Assembly (NCBI GenBank): GCA_016297165.1
Contig: JAEDHF010000030.1
Span: forward strand, 1 to 14,421
Length of the DNA: 14,421 nucleotides
Reading direction: 5' to 3'
Source: Oscillospiraceae bacterium
Lineage (GTDB): Bacteria; Bacillota; Clostridia; Oscillospirales; Ruminococcaceae
Part shown: in pieces, positions 13,953 through 14,421 of the stretch
Layout: every line of letters starts with the position of its first letter
How positions within the stretch are numbered: the first letter of the stretch is position 1
The notes under the pieces: model-generated
Seen by the model: only the letters and a program-made list of their open reading frames with translations
Told to the model about the DNA's origin: nothing
Database searches by the model: none
Translations under genes and position numbers: made by a program

Positions 13953-14421
13953 ATGAATAACAGTAAAAGATGCGTAGTTACAGGTCTTGGTCTTATATGC
14001 GCAGCAGGTGGTAGCGTTCCTGAATGCTGGGACAATATAACAGGCGGCATATCGGGCATAAAAGATGTAAAAAGCATAAATACGGATAACTGTTACGCTA
14101 CTAAGGGCGCAGAAATTCCCCTCGGAAACAGCGAGCTTTCCTCGGAAAACTATGACCGTTCCTCCCTTCTTTGTATAAAGGCGGCGGAGGAAGCGGTTAA
14201 GGATTCGGGCATTGATATTAAAAGCAACTCCGACAGGATAGGCGTTATTATAGGAAACTGTGTAGGCGGCGCAGCAAGCATTGATAAGTACTACACCGAC
14301 GAGAAAAACGGAAAGGCTGATACCGCCGACATTTATAAAATGACAGCAAGCTGTATCGCCAACAACGTAGCCCGTCATTTCGGCACTGACGGCACTACCG
14401 CTAACATTGTAAACGCCTGTG
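13953..14421 (+). CDS. Beta-ketoacyl-ACP synthase, FabF-like, 3'-truncated by window edge
   Basis: The first 156 residues of a condensing enzyme of the thiolase fold, which elongates ACP-bound acyl chains. RCVVTGLGLICAAGG at 6-20, ECWDNITGGISGI at 24-36 and RIGVIIGNCVGG (95-106) match the KAS-II N-terminal pattern. The visible part ends at NAC, where Cys156 is the expected active-site cysteine (the family reads xACAxG). The His-His pair would lie beyond the edge. The ribosome-binding site AAAGGAAC is 9 nt before the ATG. Several family positions are replaced (CAAGG for the usual SPLG-type run; TDNCYATKGAEIP), so it is a divergent KS, perhaps paired with further KS or chain-length-factor genes beyond the window. 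It forms an apparent operon with the ACP. Confidence 0.93.
   Translation, partial: MNNSKRCVVTGLGLICAAGGSVPECWDNITGGISGIKDVKSINTDNCYATKGAEIPLGNSELSSENYDRSSLLCIKAAEEAVKDSGIDIKSNSDRIGVIIGNCVGGAASIDKYYTDEKNGKADTADIYKMTASCIANNVARHFGTDGTTANIVNAC

Overview
The window looks like chromosomal DNA from an anaerobic, endospore-forming Clostridia-class Firmicute, probably a gut Ruminococcaceae/Oscillospiraceae relative. This rests on a SpoIIGA/pro-SigE pair, an oxygen-independent (class III) ribonucleotide reductase with its activase, AGGAGG-type ribosome-binding sites, and moderate-GC coding DNA with AT-rich gaps. The taxonomic placement is inference; no rRNA or other strong taxonomic marker is present.

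Left part (1-3900, minus strand, read right to left): spoIIGA and sigE, the mother-cell sigma factor with its processing protease, form a tight pair. They are followed, in the same direction, by a large secreted von Willebrand A (VWA) lipoprotein of unknown role. The region ahead of spoIIGA has a -10 box and a long-spacer, Spo0A-box-like upstream element, recalling the Bacillus subtilis spoIIG promoter. Divergently, on the plus strand, lies a 227-residue protein that resembles only the C-terminal part of the flagellar cap protein FliD. It has a sigma-28-like promoter candidate.

Middle (4752-9700): a tail-to-tail intergenic region of about 300 bp is packed with five inverted repeats. Next comes a minus-strand two-gene operon: a secreted transglutaminase-like protein followed 19 bp later by a 1062-residue PAS-PAS-GGDEF-GAF-GGDEF(degenerate)-EAL cyclic-di-GMP protein. 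A consensus-like sigma-A promoter precedes the operon. The pairing of an exported transglutaminase-fold protein with a GGDEF-EAL protein superficially recalls the LapG/LapD logic of proteobacteria.

Right part (9700-14421, plus strand): a 254-bp MITE-like element with 22-bp terminal inverted repeats sits immediately upstream of a perfect sigma-A promoter. That promoter carries one near-ideal and one degraded NrdR box and drives nrdD-nrdG. After a 105-bp gap, with a hairpin plus U-tract abutting the next start codon, come a PlsC-type acyltransferase, a stand-alone acyl carrier protein and the first 156 codons of a ketosynthase, cut by the window edge at its active-site cysteine. These three look like the start of a type II fatty-acid or polyketide-like gene set; its product cannot be told from this window.

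No tRNA, rRNA, CRISPR array, transposase or phage gene was recognised.
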